This document shows, one piece after another, positions 34,145 through 46,400 of a stretch of DNA of 64,000 nucleotides. Numbering within the stretch: the first letter of the stretch is position 1; each line of letters opens with the position of its first letter. The notes beneath the pieces are model-generated. The model made no database searches. It was not told where the DNA came from and saw only the letters and a list, made by a program, of their open reading frames with translations. The translations under genes and the position numbers were made by a program. This stretch comes from Vandiemenella viatica (lineage: Eukaryota; Arthropoda; Insecta; Orthoptera; Morabidae), in the NCBI GenBank assembly GCA_031002005.1, contig CM061921.1:130742036-130806035 (forward strand), given 5' to 3'.

Positions 34145-35020
34145 CCTATCCTGCCTTGTCAGTGGTGGAAGCAGTTGTAACAACAATGGCATTGTAAACT
34201 GCATTTATTATAATTTGTTAGTAACTGAAAGTAAAGATGAATGAATCAGTTGCAGGACATACAGGCCAAGGGAGTTGATCAGAGACAGGTAGGTACTGGA
34301 GGGGTTTTCTTTTATGCCAGGTGACAAAATGAGAGTTGCAACTAATGATTTATCATTCACCGAATTATTTAACAGCGTTTAATATGAATTTTTCCATGAA
34401 TCATTTTAAGTTATCACACTGAGTCAGTAACATTAACACAATTAATAAACGTTAAGCCCAGAGTAAATTCTAGAGTGGAGAACTGCTACAAAACTTGAAT
34501 TTGCTAACCCAACAGCAAAATGTCTTAGTAAGTAAATAGACTGCATACAGAAATGAAGCTTCCAAGTATTATGGGAAAACAAGAAGAACTGACTAAGGAA
34601 TGTGGTTATATGGATGAAACTGGAAATGGACAGTCTTACATAATCGAAAAGAGAATAAAAAAATCTTTTTTTTCTCATCAATATGATGTCACAAAACAGA
34701 TCGCCACAGGGCTAAGTTGCTCAGACAGCCACCAGCCAGCATGTGCTTGCGGTATATTTTTACATAATCACAACACGTTTTCATGTAGTTTTGAAACCAA
34801 CCTTTACCAAGGTCAAAAATATACTACAAGTTCGGTTGTGTTTGAAATCTGGAGGAAAAAATGCTGTGATGATTAGGATATTTCAGTAAACAAAAAAAAA
34901 CAATATTATATAAGTGTTTATTGACTGATGATGGTCTTTGCCTTTTATAGTTTAATTAAAGAAAATGTAATTAATTAAATCTTTATTTTTATTAAATAAC
35001 TGTATGTATAGTGGGATATT
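34145..35020. other. Interval with nothing recognised
   Basis: A plus-strand frame at 34553-34876 (107 codons) has no recognisable domain. It contains a run of Cys residues near its end but no clear motif. I see no other features. Confidence 0.4.
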
Positions 35021-35028
35021 GAATATAT

Positions 35029-35417
35029 ATGTTACGCTCAAAGACTGAAAATGCTCATTGAGCAAAAAAGCTACCACAAAGCGTTCCGGTTTCTTGAAAA
35101 TGGCCACAAAATGTTATTTGCACTTACAAAAAACACCCAGAACACATTGAGGCTAAATCAAAAAGGCCACAATGAGAAATTCACGTCTGATCCAGTTCCC
35201 ATCACAATTCACATTTCTGTGTGTGTGTGTGTGTGTGTTTTTTTTTTTTTTAGACTTGTAACATGATGGGTAAGAACAATCATATATATTAAATACGCCC
35301 AGGACTGATTTGTCATGAACACTAAGAATTAGATACTGATAAGCCACAGCTTGTTATTGGAGTTTTTTTTTTTTTTTTTTTTCATTCAATGAGGATTTTC
35401 AGTCTTTGAGCGTAACA
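35029..35417. mobile_element. MITE with 31-bp terminal inverted repeats
   Basis: Left arm GTTACGCTCAAAGACTGAAA, continuing ATGCTCATTGA (35031-35061), pairs with the right arm at 35386-35416 with one mismatch. ATATAT flanks both arms, consistent with a TA-type duplication. The interior is non-coding and ends in a T run (35363-35382). The Tc1/mariner class is a guess from the flanks. Confidence 0.8.
35217..35251. repeat. (GT)n followed by T-run
   Basis: GTGTGT repeats (35219-35238) run into 13 T residues inside the MITE. Confidence 0.9.
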
Positions 35418-35586
35418 TATATAAACAAAGAATAGGGAAAATAACCTATCACTCCTCAAAGTTGAAGGCTGCACCAAGTGAGAAACATATGAGACCAACA
35501 AAAAAAAAAAAAAAAAAACCAATATTTCGATTTAAAATCATATTCATGCAATAGGGAATGAGCCATACGGTTCAGGAGGTGTGCAC

Positions 35587-36591
35587 TAGGGTTGTAACGG
35601 AAATCAGCTTAGTGGATGTAGATGTTTTGTAGAAGCGGATGCAGATGTTATGTGGAAGCAGATGTGAAAAAATAAATTTATAATTATTTGGATTTAATAT
35701 TTTATCAAAAATAAACCTAAATTTTTATCACATATTCTACATTTTGCATCAGCAAAGTTTTCCATCTAATATAGTCATATTATTTTCTGCCTCATCTTTC
35801 AACAACAAAAAACGTTGGATGATTTAACATTGGGACTAAAATGTTTACATAACTATGCATGTGTCAACAAAGCAATTTTTGCAGAGTTTGCGGCTCTATT
35901 AATTGAAGCATCAAGCAAAAGACCACGCCACTGCACATCTCCGTGCCCACCACCCAACTTTCTACTGCTCTAGCGTCCCATTCACAGTCCAACTTAAGGA
36001 CATACGGTTATTCGATTTTCCGATGTAGGACTCTTGTTTGGCCGTGAAAGGGGCTCCAGGACTACATGTAGGTGTTGGATGTGGTTAGACTCCCGAACTA
36101 CCAACACGGGCCCCTGCATTCCAACAAGCTATGGCACTGGATTGTGATTGGAGGAAACATCTTACGAGTGTGAGATAAAGACACTGGTGTTCTGCGAGAA
36201 AAGTACAAGTGGAAAGGACTGCTTGGACCCCTCCTAGTAGCATGAACGGGTGAGTGAATCCTACGGTAGATCTACACGGAGGTCCTACAAGATGGACCGT
36301 GAATAGGATGCTTTACATGCAAGTTCAAACTTGTAAATTCATTATTTAAGTAATAACACCGTTCAGTTTATTGTTACTATTATTACAGTAACGTAAGAAA
36401 AGAACCAACCACGTGTTTATTAGCTAAACAATGATAGGGTGATTCTAGTACAAAGAGAAAAGAATAAAATATGTATCTTGCAATGTAAACAAAACATCCG
36501 CTATACTTCCGCATTAAAAGTTGCATATATAAACACGGAGGTAGAATTTTATGCAGAAGTACGACACTCGCAGAGCTCTGTTACATCCCTA
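35587..36591. mobile_element. Non-autonomous hAT element, 1005 bp
   Basis: Ends TAGGGTTGTAACGGA and, reversed, TAGGGATGTAACAGA are bounded by a perfect 8-bp duplication GTGTGCAC (35579-35586 and 36592-36599). The left subterminal region repeats GATGTAGATGTT, GCGGATGCAGATGTT and AGCAGATGTG, and the right has AGCGGATGTT in reverse. No transposase sequence was recognised inside, so it relied on another hAT. Confidence 0.92.
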
Positions 36592-36599
36592 GTGTGCAC

Positions 36600-37974
36600 A
36601 TGCCGAAGTTTATCGCACAACTCGTCCCTATCACATGAATAAGGTTTTAAATGAAAATACTGTATTTGTTTTGTTGGTCTCATTTGTTTTCCAATCATCT
36701 CAGTCTCCAACTTTGGCAAGTGATGGGTTATTTTCCCTATCATTTGTTATTTAAATGGCCTATAAGCAGTTTCTTTTTTCCTTAGTATTATCAGTGGAAT
36801 ATTCAGTAATTTATGGGAAGAGATAAGTTTCTGTGGTTTTAAAGATCAAATGCAAACAATTGAAAACACTGGGCACATTTCACTGCAAAAACTACAGATA
36901 CAGCAAGAAAATAGGGCATCCGCACTATCGAGTATTATATTTACTTTTTTTTTTTTTTTAATACTGTTGGTCAAGCGCCTCACAGAACCATAATCAAAAT
37001 GCTATTTGTTTCTGTTCACATTGCAAAGCAACCTGGACTACAACAACAGATAGGAGATGAAACTAGGGCATCCACAATATTAGGAATCATTGATATGTAG
37101 CTTATTTTTATTATGGAGGTTGGCTATTATATTTTCTGCAATTAAGTTCAAATATGGCACATCACACATTCCTGCCTTAGCCACCTACTGTAGATAAGAA
37201 GCAAGTACACTCTGCCGCCGTAAAAATTGTCAGGATCTATTCTGCAAATTGCAGTTCCACAGCACATGGGAGATTTGAAAAATTTATGTAAACTACTGAG
37301 GAAGACAAAGCTGAAAGCAGAGGAAAGAAAGAGCTTGAAAACTGAGATCATAGCTGGGGGAACATAATGAAAAAGAGGACTTTGGATGCAATAAAGAAAA
37401 CGAAGTGGCAGTGAAATTGAATACGACCAGATACTTGCAGACTGAATACTTGATGGGACAAAGACACATAACAATAAATACTAAACAAATTCAGCATTAA
37501 AACTTGTCTGCAACTTCACTGTGCTAGCTAACTGGTGGTGTACCGGTTTGCAAAAGCCACCAGTTTTATTACTCAGTGACAATGGAGCTTCTGTCCCATA
37601 GGAAATTTTCCATGATTTTACTCTAAATTCTTTCACTGTTTGAGACACACTCATCACCACCTTGCTCAATAATTTGGTTCTGCCCCACATCATGATTCAA
37701 TGAATGAATTCTTGCATAAGAAGTACAAGTTGTGGTATTACTGAGCTATATGATACTGCAAGAACTATTTACTACCCATCATCTGTCAGAGACAAAGACA
37801 TAATTCCACATCACTTTCAACATTAATTTTTTTTTAAAAAAAACTGCAAACATGACAATATTACCACCTCTATCTACTGTTTACATTTTATTGAAATAGG
37901 AATTACTGTGTATGTGTTACTGGAGTCTAACAGAGATCACAATTCTGCTACAACATTGCTTGCCACTGACTAAT
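36600..37974. other. Interval with nothing recognised
   Basis: Contains T and A runs and two minus-strand frames (37148-37474 and 37481-37693) without recognisable domains. Nothing is supported as a gene. Confidence 0.4.
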
Positions 37975-38215
37975 GACATCACAATACTGCGGTAGACTCT
38001 TGTAAGATGTATCATTTTCAAGCAGTAATTAGGTTTAATACACTCTGGACCATTATTTTCAGGCAGTAATTAGGTTGTAATACACCATCAACCAATATGA
38101 TAGCACTTAAACTACTTCTGAAAGTATTTCTAACTGTGTCTTGTTTTTGACTACTACAGTATTATGATGCCTGCGGAATCGCAATCTCAAGTAATCCCAT
38201 TATTGGTCCAGGAAT
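37975..38215. repeat. Palindromic repeat family, copy 1
   Basis: Contains CATTTTCAAGCAGTAATTAG and CATTATTTTCAGGCAGTAAT in tandem, then CAGTATTATGATG and GGAATCGCAATCTCAAGTAA. The same words occur, partly in reverse orientation, at 40335-40620 and 41281-41800. Confidence 0.65.
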
Positions 38216-38739
38216 CCTAACAATCTACAATTTGTTCAAGTTAACAGTGTAATTTTGTGTAATATGACTTTCTTTTTACTTATTTTAGAGGAATAATAAA
38301 AAAAAAAACAAATAGCATATCTCTCAAACCTGTTATAACATCACCTATGCATAAGGAAGCCGTACTGCAAGTATCATACACCTTGAAATAACCAACGTAT
38401 ACATCTTCAAGCAGCAATGTTATTAGATGTATTTAGTTTCAAATACAGCCTAGATCAGAAAGACAACTAATGTTCTCCAGTACAAGGCATATTGATTTTA
38501 GTATTAATATTTAATTACAACACTTCCACGATTGCCATATTCCTAACAACATTATTTCATATATATGTAGGTAATTTGATGAATATGAAACTGATGCAGT
38601 TTGGATCAAAATTATAACTATCATCAAACAATACAGCATAATATAAGAGGATGTCAGTCTTAGTATTAATATGAACTGCTTTAATGAGCACCATGTTAAA
38701 GAAATCATTAGATCAATAACATGGAAGAAGTTCCAACTG
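38216..38739. other. Interval with nothing recognised
   Basis: AT-rich sequence. A minus-strand frame at 38511-38708 has no domain I recognise. Confidence 0.4.
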
Positions 38740-39115
38740 CACTCAAATCTGTAGTATTTTTTACAAATTATTCAAGTTCCTAACTTGCTTATCAGCATAT
38801 GAGAACTTTCTCACCCCCTTATTGCTAAATATCATAACAAGCTTAAGTCACACAGCAAGTTCTACAGAAATTTTTTGCAAATGAATCTAGATGCCTTCCT
38901 TTGCACATCCCCCAACATATACATTTGATATTCAAATAGGAATGCAAGCCCCACCATATTCAAGCAGTGGTCTGACCAACGATCTATAGTCCAGTTTCCT
39001 TATTTCCCCTCGTACATTCTCTCATTACCCATCCTAGTCGCTCCAGCATTTTGAAACTTTCCATTGCAATCTATCCTATGTATCCAGTCAAACTGAGTTT
39101 ATTATCAAAAGATAA
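38740..39115 (-). pseudogene. LINE relic, RT C-terminal fragment (CR1-like)
   Basis: The minus strand reads KLDYRSLVRPLLEYGGACIP near 38935-38995, equivalent to the LVRPLLEYG motif downstream of the RT domain in CR1-type LINEs. Further pieces KGVRKFSYADKQVRNLNN lie near 38780-38840. Stops interrupt the frame. The comparable segment of LINE A is at about 60530. Confidence 0.55.
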
Positions 39116-39147
39116 GCCAATGTATTAACATTCTGTGTCTTAAAGTT

Positions 39148-39860
39148 CGAGTTGGAGGGGATATTCTCCACCAGCCTAAAACTGGTACTGACCTGTTGAG
39201 ATCTGGATTAACTGCTTCCCTATAATGTCCTCTTCATGTTTTAAACTCACCTTTTTTCGGAAAAGTAGCCATGAATTAAACTAAAAATGCCAAAATGTGG
39301 GACGCTCTACAATGGCGAAATGTTAGCAGTACTGCAAAAATTATTGGTACAGGGATCATATCAACCTAAACAGGTTCGTTTTGTCATAGTGATCGTGGCT
39401 AAGTTGAAATTCGGACTGGACCAAGAGTAAAACTTTTACGGGAAATCCGTTCTGCGGTATCCATCTCGGAAACGACACATCTGTTTACAATGGAAGCAAT
39501 CGATTGTCTCCGACTGCTTGTATCGATTCTAAGATGGCGGGCCTTGCATTTCGGATAAATATTTTTTATCTGTTAATTTCAAGCGACTTTTTACAATGGA
39601 GTGAAGCTAAAATGGCAAAAAAATATTACAAGGGATTAAACCAACATTCCGAGAGATTATCATTGATTTCGCATCACCGGCGGCATCTACTAGCAGCGCT
39701 GTGATGTCATATTTCAAAAGTTTTAATTTAATTCATGGTGACTATTCCGAAAAAGGAGAGTGTAAAATGTGAATATGACATTATAAGGAAGCAGTTAATC
39801 CAAATTTCAACAGGTCAGTACCAGTTTTGGGCTGGTGGAGAACATCCCCTCCCACCGCAA
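39148..39860. mobile_element. Foldback element with long terminal inverted repeats
   Basis: The left arm (39148-39285) and right arm (39720-39860) are inverted copies over roughly 135 bp. Both show the order GGAGGGGAT, TTCTCCACCAGCC, AAAACTGGTACTGACCTGTT, GGATTAACTGCTTCC and TTTTTTCGGAA. The 430-bp centre carries no domain I recognise. No clean target duplication was found, so ends are approximate. Confidence 0.82.
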
Positions 39861-40254
39861 AGTTCATATAAAACGTCCATTTCATCATCTGTGAACTAAA
39901 TAACTGACTAACTGGCATATAACTTCAGTCCATGTTAATCTAACAAGTCAGATGTTTTGCCCAAATCACTCAGTAGCTATCCACAAACCTACCTTGTTTC
40001 AATCACATTATTTAACATTCACCTGTAAACACCCCACGCTTTGACTGAACTAACAACACAATCATCCAACAGAATAATGAAAAGCATTGGTTCCAATTAA
40101 CCAACTAATGTCATTTGTGTTCTCACATTCAAGTTCAATGCTACTGTATTTCTTGCAGTATACATTTTCATTTTCAATCAATGGCATTATGGTTACTCCA
40201 TGGATCAGAACAACTGATACCTTGAAATAGCCACCTATGTCCAATGTAACATGT

Positions 40255-40334
40255 AAGTTGTTGCCGTTTTTGGAGCTTCAGAGCATGTTAACAGCATGGT
40301 CATTAGCACCCGCTATCTGTAAATAGTTATAGCA
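40255..40334 (-). repeat. LINE C family 3' UTR fragment
   Basis: GTTGTTGCCGTTTTTGGAGC, then GCATGGTCATTAGCACCC, matches the 3' end of LINE C (GTTGTTGTTTTTGTGGCTTT, then GAGGTCATTAGCGCC near 25110-25160) in the same orientation. Confidence 0.65.
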
Positions 40335-40620
40335 GTATAGTATAGTAGCCACTTAAAACACTTCTGGTAGTGTTATTGCTTGTTTTGGTATTACTGGAGA
40401 TAACGATTCCGTAAGGAATTGTCGTCCTAATACTGCAGTAGTAAAACACAAGACAACACTCATTGTCATGTTGGTCCAGGATATATTACAAAATAATTTC
40501 TGCTTGAAAATAAATGTACAGACTGTATTACAATGGAATTACTGCTTGACAATAATACATCTTGTGACTGACTACAGCAGTATTATGATGTCATTTGTGA
40601 AAGTTGTTGAAACTGAATTG
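40335..40620. repeat. Palindromic repeat family, copy 2
   Basis: TTACTGGAGATAACGATTCC near 40390, TTGGTCCAGGATATATTACA near 40470, TTCTGCTTGAAAATAAATG and CTACAGCAGTATTATGATGT near 40572 match words of the copies at 37975 and 41281. Confidence 0.7.
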
Positions 40621-41280
40621 ACATCTCCAATACAGCACCCTTAAAAAAAAAAACACACACACACAAAATCTATTTTAGTTAGTAATGCATGGATGGCTAG
40701 TAGGAAAAATTCTCTTTTTGAGATGAAAATATGGTTAACTCCTTTCTACACTTTCATTTTTCAAGAAAAACCACAAACTAGATACCATAGATATGATATG
40801 CACAAAAAGATATCATATATTACACAAAGAAGGCACGAATAGCATAATTTTACCCAGTAAATACACTTGAAAGGTTATATACTCATACTATCGTAGAACT
40901 AACCTATTGTTAAAGCTACAAACATATCACAATCTGCAGCAGAACCAGCAATGTAAATTAACAATAACAACAATAAATACTAAAATCTTAGGCTCTTATT
41001 CCCCACACAGAACGTTAGTTGCATATATTGCCACTCGCTAGGTTTATTTACATGTGGTTGAGTGTTCTATTGGCAAGCTGCAAAGAAATATAATTGAAGT
41101 TTCAGAAATCAATCAGCATAAACCAAAAACAAATTATGTGGTTATCACCCCAAACTAAGAGTTATTGAGATTACTGCAAAAACAATTACGTAATTGCTGA
41201 GGTCAATGCTGTGCAAGTAATGCTTACAATTATTAATTCATCTTATTAAATCAGTGTTTCCATTTGAATATAATGCTCTT
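40621..41280. other. Interval with nothing recognised
   Basis: AT-rich with a short A run and a (CA)n stretch near 40640-40665. No gene seen. Confidence 0.45.
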
Positions 41281-41800
41281 TGGCTCCATAGACGATTCTG
41301 CAAGGAAATGACGTCACAATACGGCAGTAGCAAATACAATATACCACTAGAAATACTGGGATTACTGGAGATCGCGATTCCGCCAGGAGTTGTCATCATA
41401 ATACTGAAGTGGTCAAATGCAAAACGCCACTAGAAATTCTTTCTGAAGTACATTTAATGGTTTCATGCTGGTCCAGGCTGTATTACAACCTAATTTCTGC
41501 TTGAAAATAATGGTCCAGGCTGTATTACAACGGAATTACTGTTTGAAAATAATACGTCTTGCGACTGATTACGGAAGTATTCCAACGATATTACTGAATG
41601 TTTTTGTAGCGGAATCGCGATCTCCAGTAGACCCGAAATACTTTCCAAATCACATTTAATGGTGTCATGCTAGTCCAGGCTGTATTACAACTGAATTACT
41701 GCTTGAAAACAATTTGTCTTGCGATTGTCCACAGCAGTATTATGATGTCATTAGTGGATAATCTAGCGGTATCGCAATCTCCAGTAGACCCGAATTTAGC
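41281..41800. repeat. Palindromic repeat family, copy 3 (longest)
   Basis: GTCCAGGCTGTATTACAAC occurs three times (about 41473, 41513 and 41673). Each copy is followed by TGAATTACTG- or TAATTTCTG-type sequence and CTTGAAAA. The outer words TTACTGGAGATCGCGATTCC (about 41372) and GGAATCGCGATCTCCAGTA (about 41611) are reverse complements, so the unit is partly palindromic. I find no coding content. Confidence 0.75.
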
Positions 41801-41877
41801 TAAAAAGTTCAATTTTTCTAATATAAATAATTACCCTTCTTATTACGTTTCCACTGCCTTCCACTATACATATATCC

Positions 41878-41965
41878 CAATTCCTAATATATGAGACTGG
41901 CTCTGTGGTGTAGAAAATTGTCAATTTACATATAAACAATTGCATAACAAAATACAATGACTATA
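41878..41965 (-). repeat. Second copy of the LINE B 3' end
   Basis: The text CAATTCCTAATATATGAGAC, then TGGCTCTGTGGTGTAGAAAA, TTGTCAATTTACATATAAAC and AATTGCATAACAAAAT, matches the 3' end of LINE B (51000-51075) in the same orientation. Only the last 90 bp are present, as expected of strongly 5'-truncated LINE insertions. Confidence 0.85.
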
Positions 41966-42805
41966 ACCCTCCCAACTAAAGAAAACAGAAAACACAACTA
42001 TATCTTTGCACCTTCAATAAAGTTCTTCAATGAGATTAGGAATGTAAGTTCTCCGAACTTCGAACTTACCACCTAAATGGATCATAATATAAACTTTTCA
42101 GAAAATTTACAGCTCCTCCACGCGCTTGTTTGAAAACAGCCATTTTTACCCGCACGAAAATATGCAAAGACAATACTATATAAAATATTGATAATTGTTT
42201 ATAATCTGTGAACAGATTTGTTCCCAAGGCACCGATGATATTTGATATTTATTGATTTGATATTGATACATCATATTTGAATAAAACGAATAGGGTAGGG
42301 CTAAAAATGAATTTTATTTAGTTGTATAAAACGGAGAAACCAAATTAGACATAATTTAATTTAGTATTCCGCTGAGTTTTGCCATTCTGTCATTAATATC
42401 ACTGAAGAACATTCCTACTACCACACAAAGTTTATTTCGTTGCAAAATTATTAGTGTGGAACAAAATCACGTTGTTATTTGGAGTTACCAACAATACTCA
42501 TTACGGTTTCCTATATTGCACAGTTGTAGCTCTGATTATAGGGTTGTATAAGCGACAGTTCATACAGAGACTATTTATGACCAGTATAAACATAGCCGAA
42601 CTACAAGCCATCGTTCCAAGCAGTTTCACAAGAATACTACATTTTAGTGGTCTAGAAATTCCCAATAACTGTAACGTACAGTACAAGGGATTTGAAAATC
42701 TTCCCCATAACCAGTGTGGAACATCCGAAAACCGTTGAACGTTGTGTGGAATGAATCCAGGCCTTTGAAATCATAGCCATCATTCAGCAATGTACCTTGG
42801 GCATG
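41966..42805. other. Interval with nothing recognised
   Basis: A plus-strand frame at 42454-42738 (94 codons) has no domain I can name. The remainder is AT-rich. Confidence 0.4.
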
Positions 42806-43144
42806 TCAATTTCTGGAGTAGCGAGGCAACGACCAACGCAGTAAAATTGCAAGCAATGTATGACCACATACGAGAAAAATGACAGCATGACGCTGCGATC
42901 TGATACGCTCAAGCTTACTATAATAACCTTGGGCTAAGGTAATCGTAGTGGTTAATCCGGAATATATAACTTTGGTGGAGTTATACAGCGCTTTATCAGA
43001 CTTCGCCATTCGACTTTCCCACACGCTGTAGGAGCATGAACCAGGTAAAAGAACCTCAGAGAAGCCTTCCAGCACAGACGGATGAAGAGCCACATTTACA
43101 TATGCCTCTTCATGAACCGAATCGGCTAACCCAGGTAGGAACAA
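42806..43144 (-). CDS. Unassigned open frame, 112 codons
   Basis: I do not recognise the product. The frame starts MFLPGLADSVHEEAYVNV and has one hydrophobic stretch near its end (AVIFLVCGHTLLAILL) that could span a membrane. A further frame directly upstream (43145-43450, minus) is also unassigned. Codon use and composition are more balanced than the surrounding AT-rich DNA. It may be an exon or retrocopy of a host gene, part of an unrecognised element, or chance. Confidence 0.25.
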   Translation of the reverse strand: MFLPGLADSVHEEAYVNVALHPSVLEGFSEVLLPGSCSYSVWESRMAKSDKALYNSTKVIYSGLTTTITLAQGYYSKLERIRSQRHAVIFLVCGHTLLAILLRWSLPRYSRN

Positions 43145-43450
43145 TCACATGATTGGTTGGGTTGTGGGATACTCAAACGTGCTAAGCGTCACCGAGGGTG
43201 ATTCAAAAGCTCCCATACACGCAGATTGATCTATTCCCTCTAGGTCGTCCGCAATTGTTGATGGCATACCACATATGAAGTAAATAACACCACTACTTAA
43301 TTGTACTGTATGTATATATAGGTAATGTCTGTAATAAATGTGTAAATATTCCAAAAAAGGGTTAAAACCATTGAGTTTTCTATGAGGCGTCTGGTCTAAA
43401 ATGAACTCAAGCCGGCTGCGGGTGCTCGTAGGATGCCTCCAGTGCAACAT

Positions 43451-44355
43451 TTACTCAAATTCTCTTCTTTCGGGACGGCCAGTCGAGAAAATTTTCGCCA
43501 GGTTACTGGTTACAAGTAATTGAAATTTATCGAAATTACTGTATCTTAATAGTACACCAGTTATTCTTACTCCAATTTCATCTCTCATTAAATTTTAATG
43601 TTAGTAAACCATTATACCTAAGGCTGAAAAAGTAAAATCTTGATATTGATAATCCATTGTATTTGGCACTGTTTATAGCACCAATAACATGGATATGGGA
43701 AAAACAGGAAAAAAAGAATGTGAGCTAAAATAAAAATTTCAATTTGTTCCTTTTCTTCTTCTCTTCTATTTCCAAGAATTGCAAGTAATTATAGGGATAG
43801 AGTCTCAGATGAAAGAAGAAGTATTAGGGGAACGTCCATAAAATACGTGGCTCCATTTTGGCCTTCCGTGAAACCCCCATCCCATCCCAACGTAGCCTGA
43901 CGTGGCTTTTGCCTCGATACCCTCCTCACCCCCAGTGTGGCACATAGCTTTTTTCTCAATTAATTCCAGAAGACATTTTGTACTGTTTTCTCTTAGTTTT
44001 CGTTATAGTTAAAATTATTGTGTATTTAATGAGCACAACTGATCTATTCTTCTATAATTATACATATTCTGAATGAAATGTTGACACTAGCCACTCCTGC
44101 AAATGATCAGCTATTGGGAAAATCCTCTTTCTTAGGTACAGTCAGGGATGATTTTCTTCTTGAGGTGTTACTAAAAACATTGTCTTTATCTCAATTCGCA
44201 AAAACATTTTCGATAAGCCTCGTAAAGTTTATTGTACAGCGCCACTTAACATCACACTTTGAACTGGAAATAATATTTCAGTGAGCACTTTAATTAAAAT
44301 TACACATAAACGCTCTTGACAGAACAAAATTAGAATTATTTTATATTCAAGCGGT
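43451..44355. other. Interval; contains a MITE-like fragment
   Basis: GGGGAACGTCCATAAAATAC at 43828-43847 resembles the end of MITEs that begin GGGGACGTCCATAA. It is followed by a CCC-rich stretch to about 43960. No partner end was found. The rest shows nothing I recognise. Confidence 0.35.
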
Positions 44356-45948
44356 GTGATCACTAAGGCCCGGATATATATATATGCACTTAAAACACTT
44401 AAAATATGCAAAAAAAAGTCCTAAGATATGCACTAACAATTAAAGAATATGCACTAACAATTAAAGAATATACACTTATCAAATGATTTATTTTATGTCA
44501 ACTCACTAATATTCATGTTTCATTCCTTACAAAGTGATGAATCGCAATATGTTACCAAGAGTTTTTCAATGTTTTCAGGGGTCAAAGATTTTCTACTGTC
44601 AGACAAAATTAGTTTATAAGCCGAAAATGATCGTTCCATGTCAACGGACGTTATTGGGCAATACTTGTACAATAGTACTGACTGTTCGGAACATTCATCT
44701 GGCAAAGATTGTATGATTCGACTTAAATACTTGTTAATTGATTGAATCTTTTTCAGTCCTGGGTTTGAGTCCAACACCCCGCTGAGTTTACTTTTAACTT
44801 TTTCTCCAATTTCACCAGGGATGGCATTTACAGAAGAAACTGTTTTGTTAAACAACTGAATAGACTCGTGAAGACGTGCACCGCTAGTTTCTTGACCCTT
44901 AATAGCTTTAGAAAGTGACGAATAGTGTACATGGATGAAATTGATATCTCGATATACACTATCACAATCAAATGCGCACTTTGCTTAACGAACACACGCA
45001 GAACGCTCATCATCATCAATACTTATGACTACATATTTCACTTGATGGAAGTTCTCCTGGTAGAACAGCACTGGAGACAACAAGTTCCCCATCTAGTGAG
45101 AACAGGTTCCGGTGGAAGAGGAACCTCAGGCAGACGATCCTTATAAAACTGTACACGAGCTGGTGCTTTTAAGAACACTTTTTTGCCACTTGAAATTACT
45201 TTGATAACTGAAGGAAATAGAGAACGTATCTCTTCTGCAATACGATGTAATCCATGCGCCAAACATGTAACTGGATAAGATTGGGAAAAAATACTCGAAG
45301 CGACTGACCAGCTTTTAACATATATGAAGCTGCGTCTGTGATTAAAACACGCACCTTGTAACAATCACTCTCCGATTTAGTAGGCCACAGAAGTCGCAGG
45401 GAATAGTTTACAAATCTTGAAATTGTACCTACTGTGGTTGGTTTTCTTTAATGTTTTGGTTGAAAGTAAATGAGGTTTTCCGGGTTCTTCTTGACATAAT
45501 TTGCCCACTTTAAAGTTTACTATATATCGGCCACATGAATCGGTTGTTTCATCTACCGATATCCAGACACACTTCCCTCCTATGTCAGATCGAATTGAAT
45601 CCAGGACAGAAGGGTATAAAGAAAGCAAATAATTTTTCCTAGTGGTGGTTTCATCCGGTATCCTTTGATTAACACAATACTTTTGAAGAAATGTTCGTAG
45701 AACTGGATTATTCAATTTATGCTGCGGGATGTTGCTGCATGCAAAAGCCTTACAAAGGTCAGCGGAGAATGTATTAATTTCAGACCATGATACCTGAGTT
45801 AAAAGCATGGAGGAAGGAATATATGGAGACCACGTACTGGAGTGAAACCGGGTAGAGAGAATTGGGGTGGGGAGGCCACCATATTGCTTGGCCTTAGAAA
45901 CACGGGGAATAGGTACAAAAACCTCAAGGGAATCATAAGACAACCGTG

Positions 45949-46400
45949 TCACCGCAATTTGATGACGGATTATTGTGTAACTCGACCAGACAGATCAAAA
46001 ATGAAAAGTAAAATTTTTCGATATCTCGCTTAGTTCGCGAGATATACTGTCTCAAAAGTGAGGTTGTTAGGTTATGAGGGCATTCAACCATAACCTTGGC
46101 GCCGCAATTTGATGACGAATTCTTATGTAACTCGATTAGACAAACTGAAAGTAAAGAATAAAATTTTTTGCCATATCGCTTAGTTCTCAAGATATTGTAC
46201 CTTAAAATTGACATGGTTAGGTTGAAATGTGGCCTGGACCAGAAGAAAACTTTCGCCATATCCAAATTTGATGATGAATTGGTGCGCAACTTAACGAGAC
46301 AAATCGAAAATAAATAATAAATTATTTTGATATTTCGCTTACTCGAGGTATTGTACCTCAAAAGTGAGGAGGTTAGGGTGAGATCTGGCAGGGACCAGAA
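45949..46400. repeat. Tandem repeat, three units of about 155 bp
   Basis: CCGCAATTTGATGACG begins units at 45952 and 46102, and CCAAATTTGATGATGAATTG begins a third at 46262. Each contains a TAACTCGA- or AACTTAACGAGACA-type segment, AAAGTAAA-type and ATATCGCTTAG-type words and GTGAGG/GTTAGG near its end. An inverted copy is at 46575-46700 (GCTATATCTCG to GATAAATT-type words in reverse), so the region can fold back on itself. Confidence 0.8.

Noticed and set aside
34553..34876. 107-codon plus-strand frame
   Set aside because: No domain, no supporting context, and AT-rich composition like the intergenic surroundings.
37148..37693. Two minus-strand frames (108 and 70 codons)
   Set aside because: No recognisable motif and the sequence reads as random hydrophobic text. 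Not supported as a gene.
43828..43960. Full MITE with GGGGAACGTCC end
   Set aside because: Only one end-like sequence is visible and no target duplication was found.
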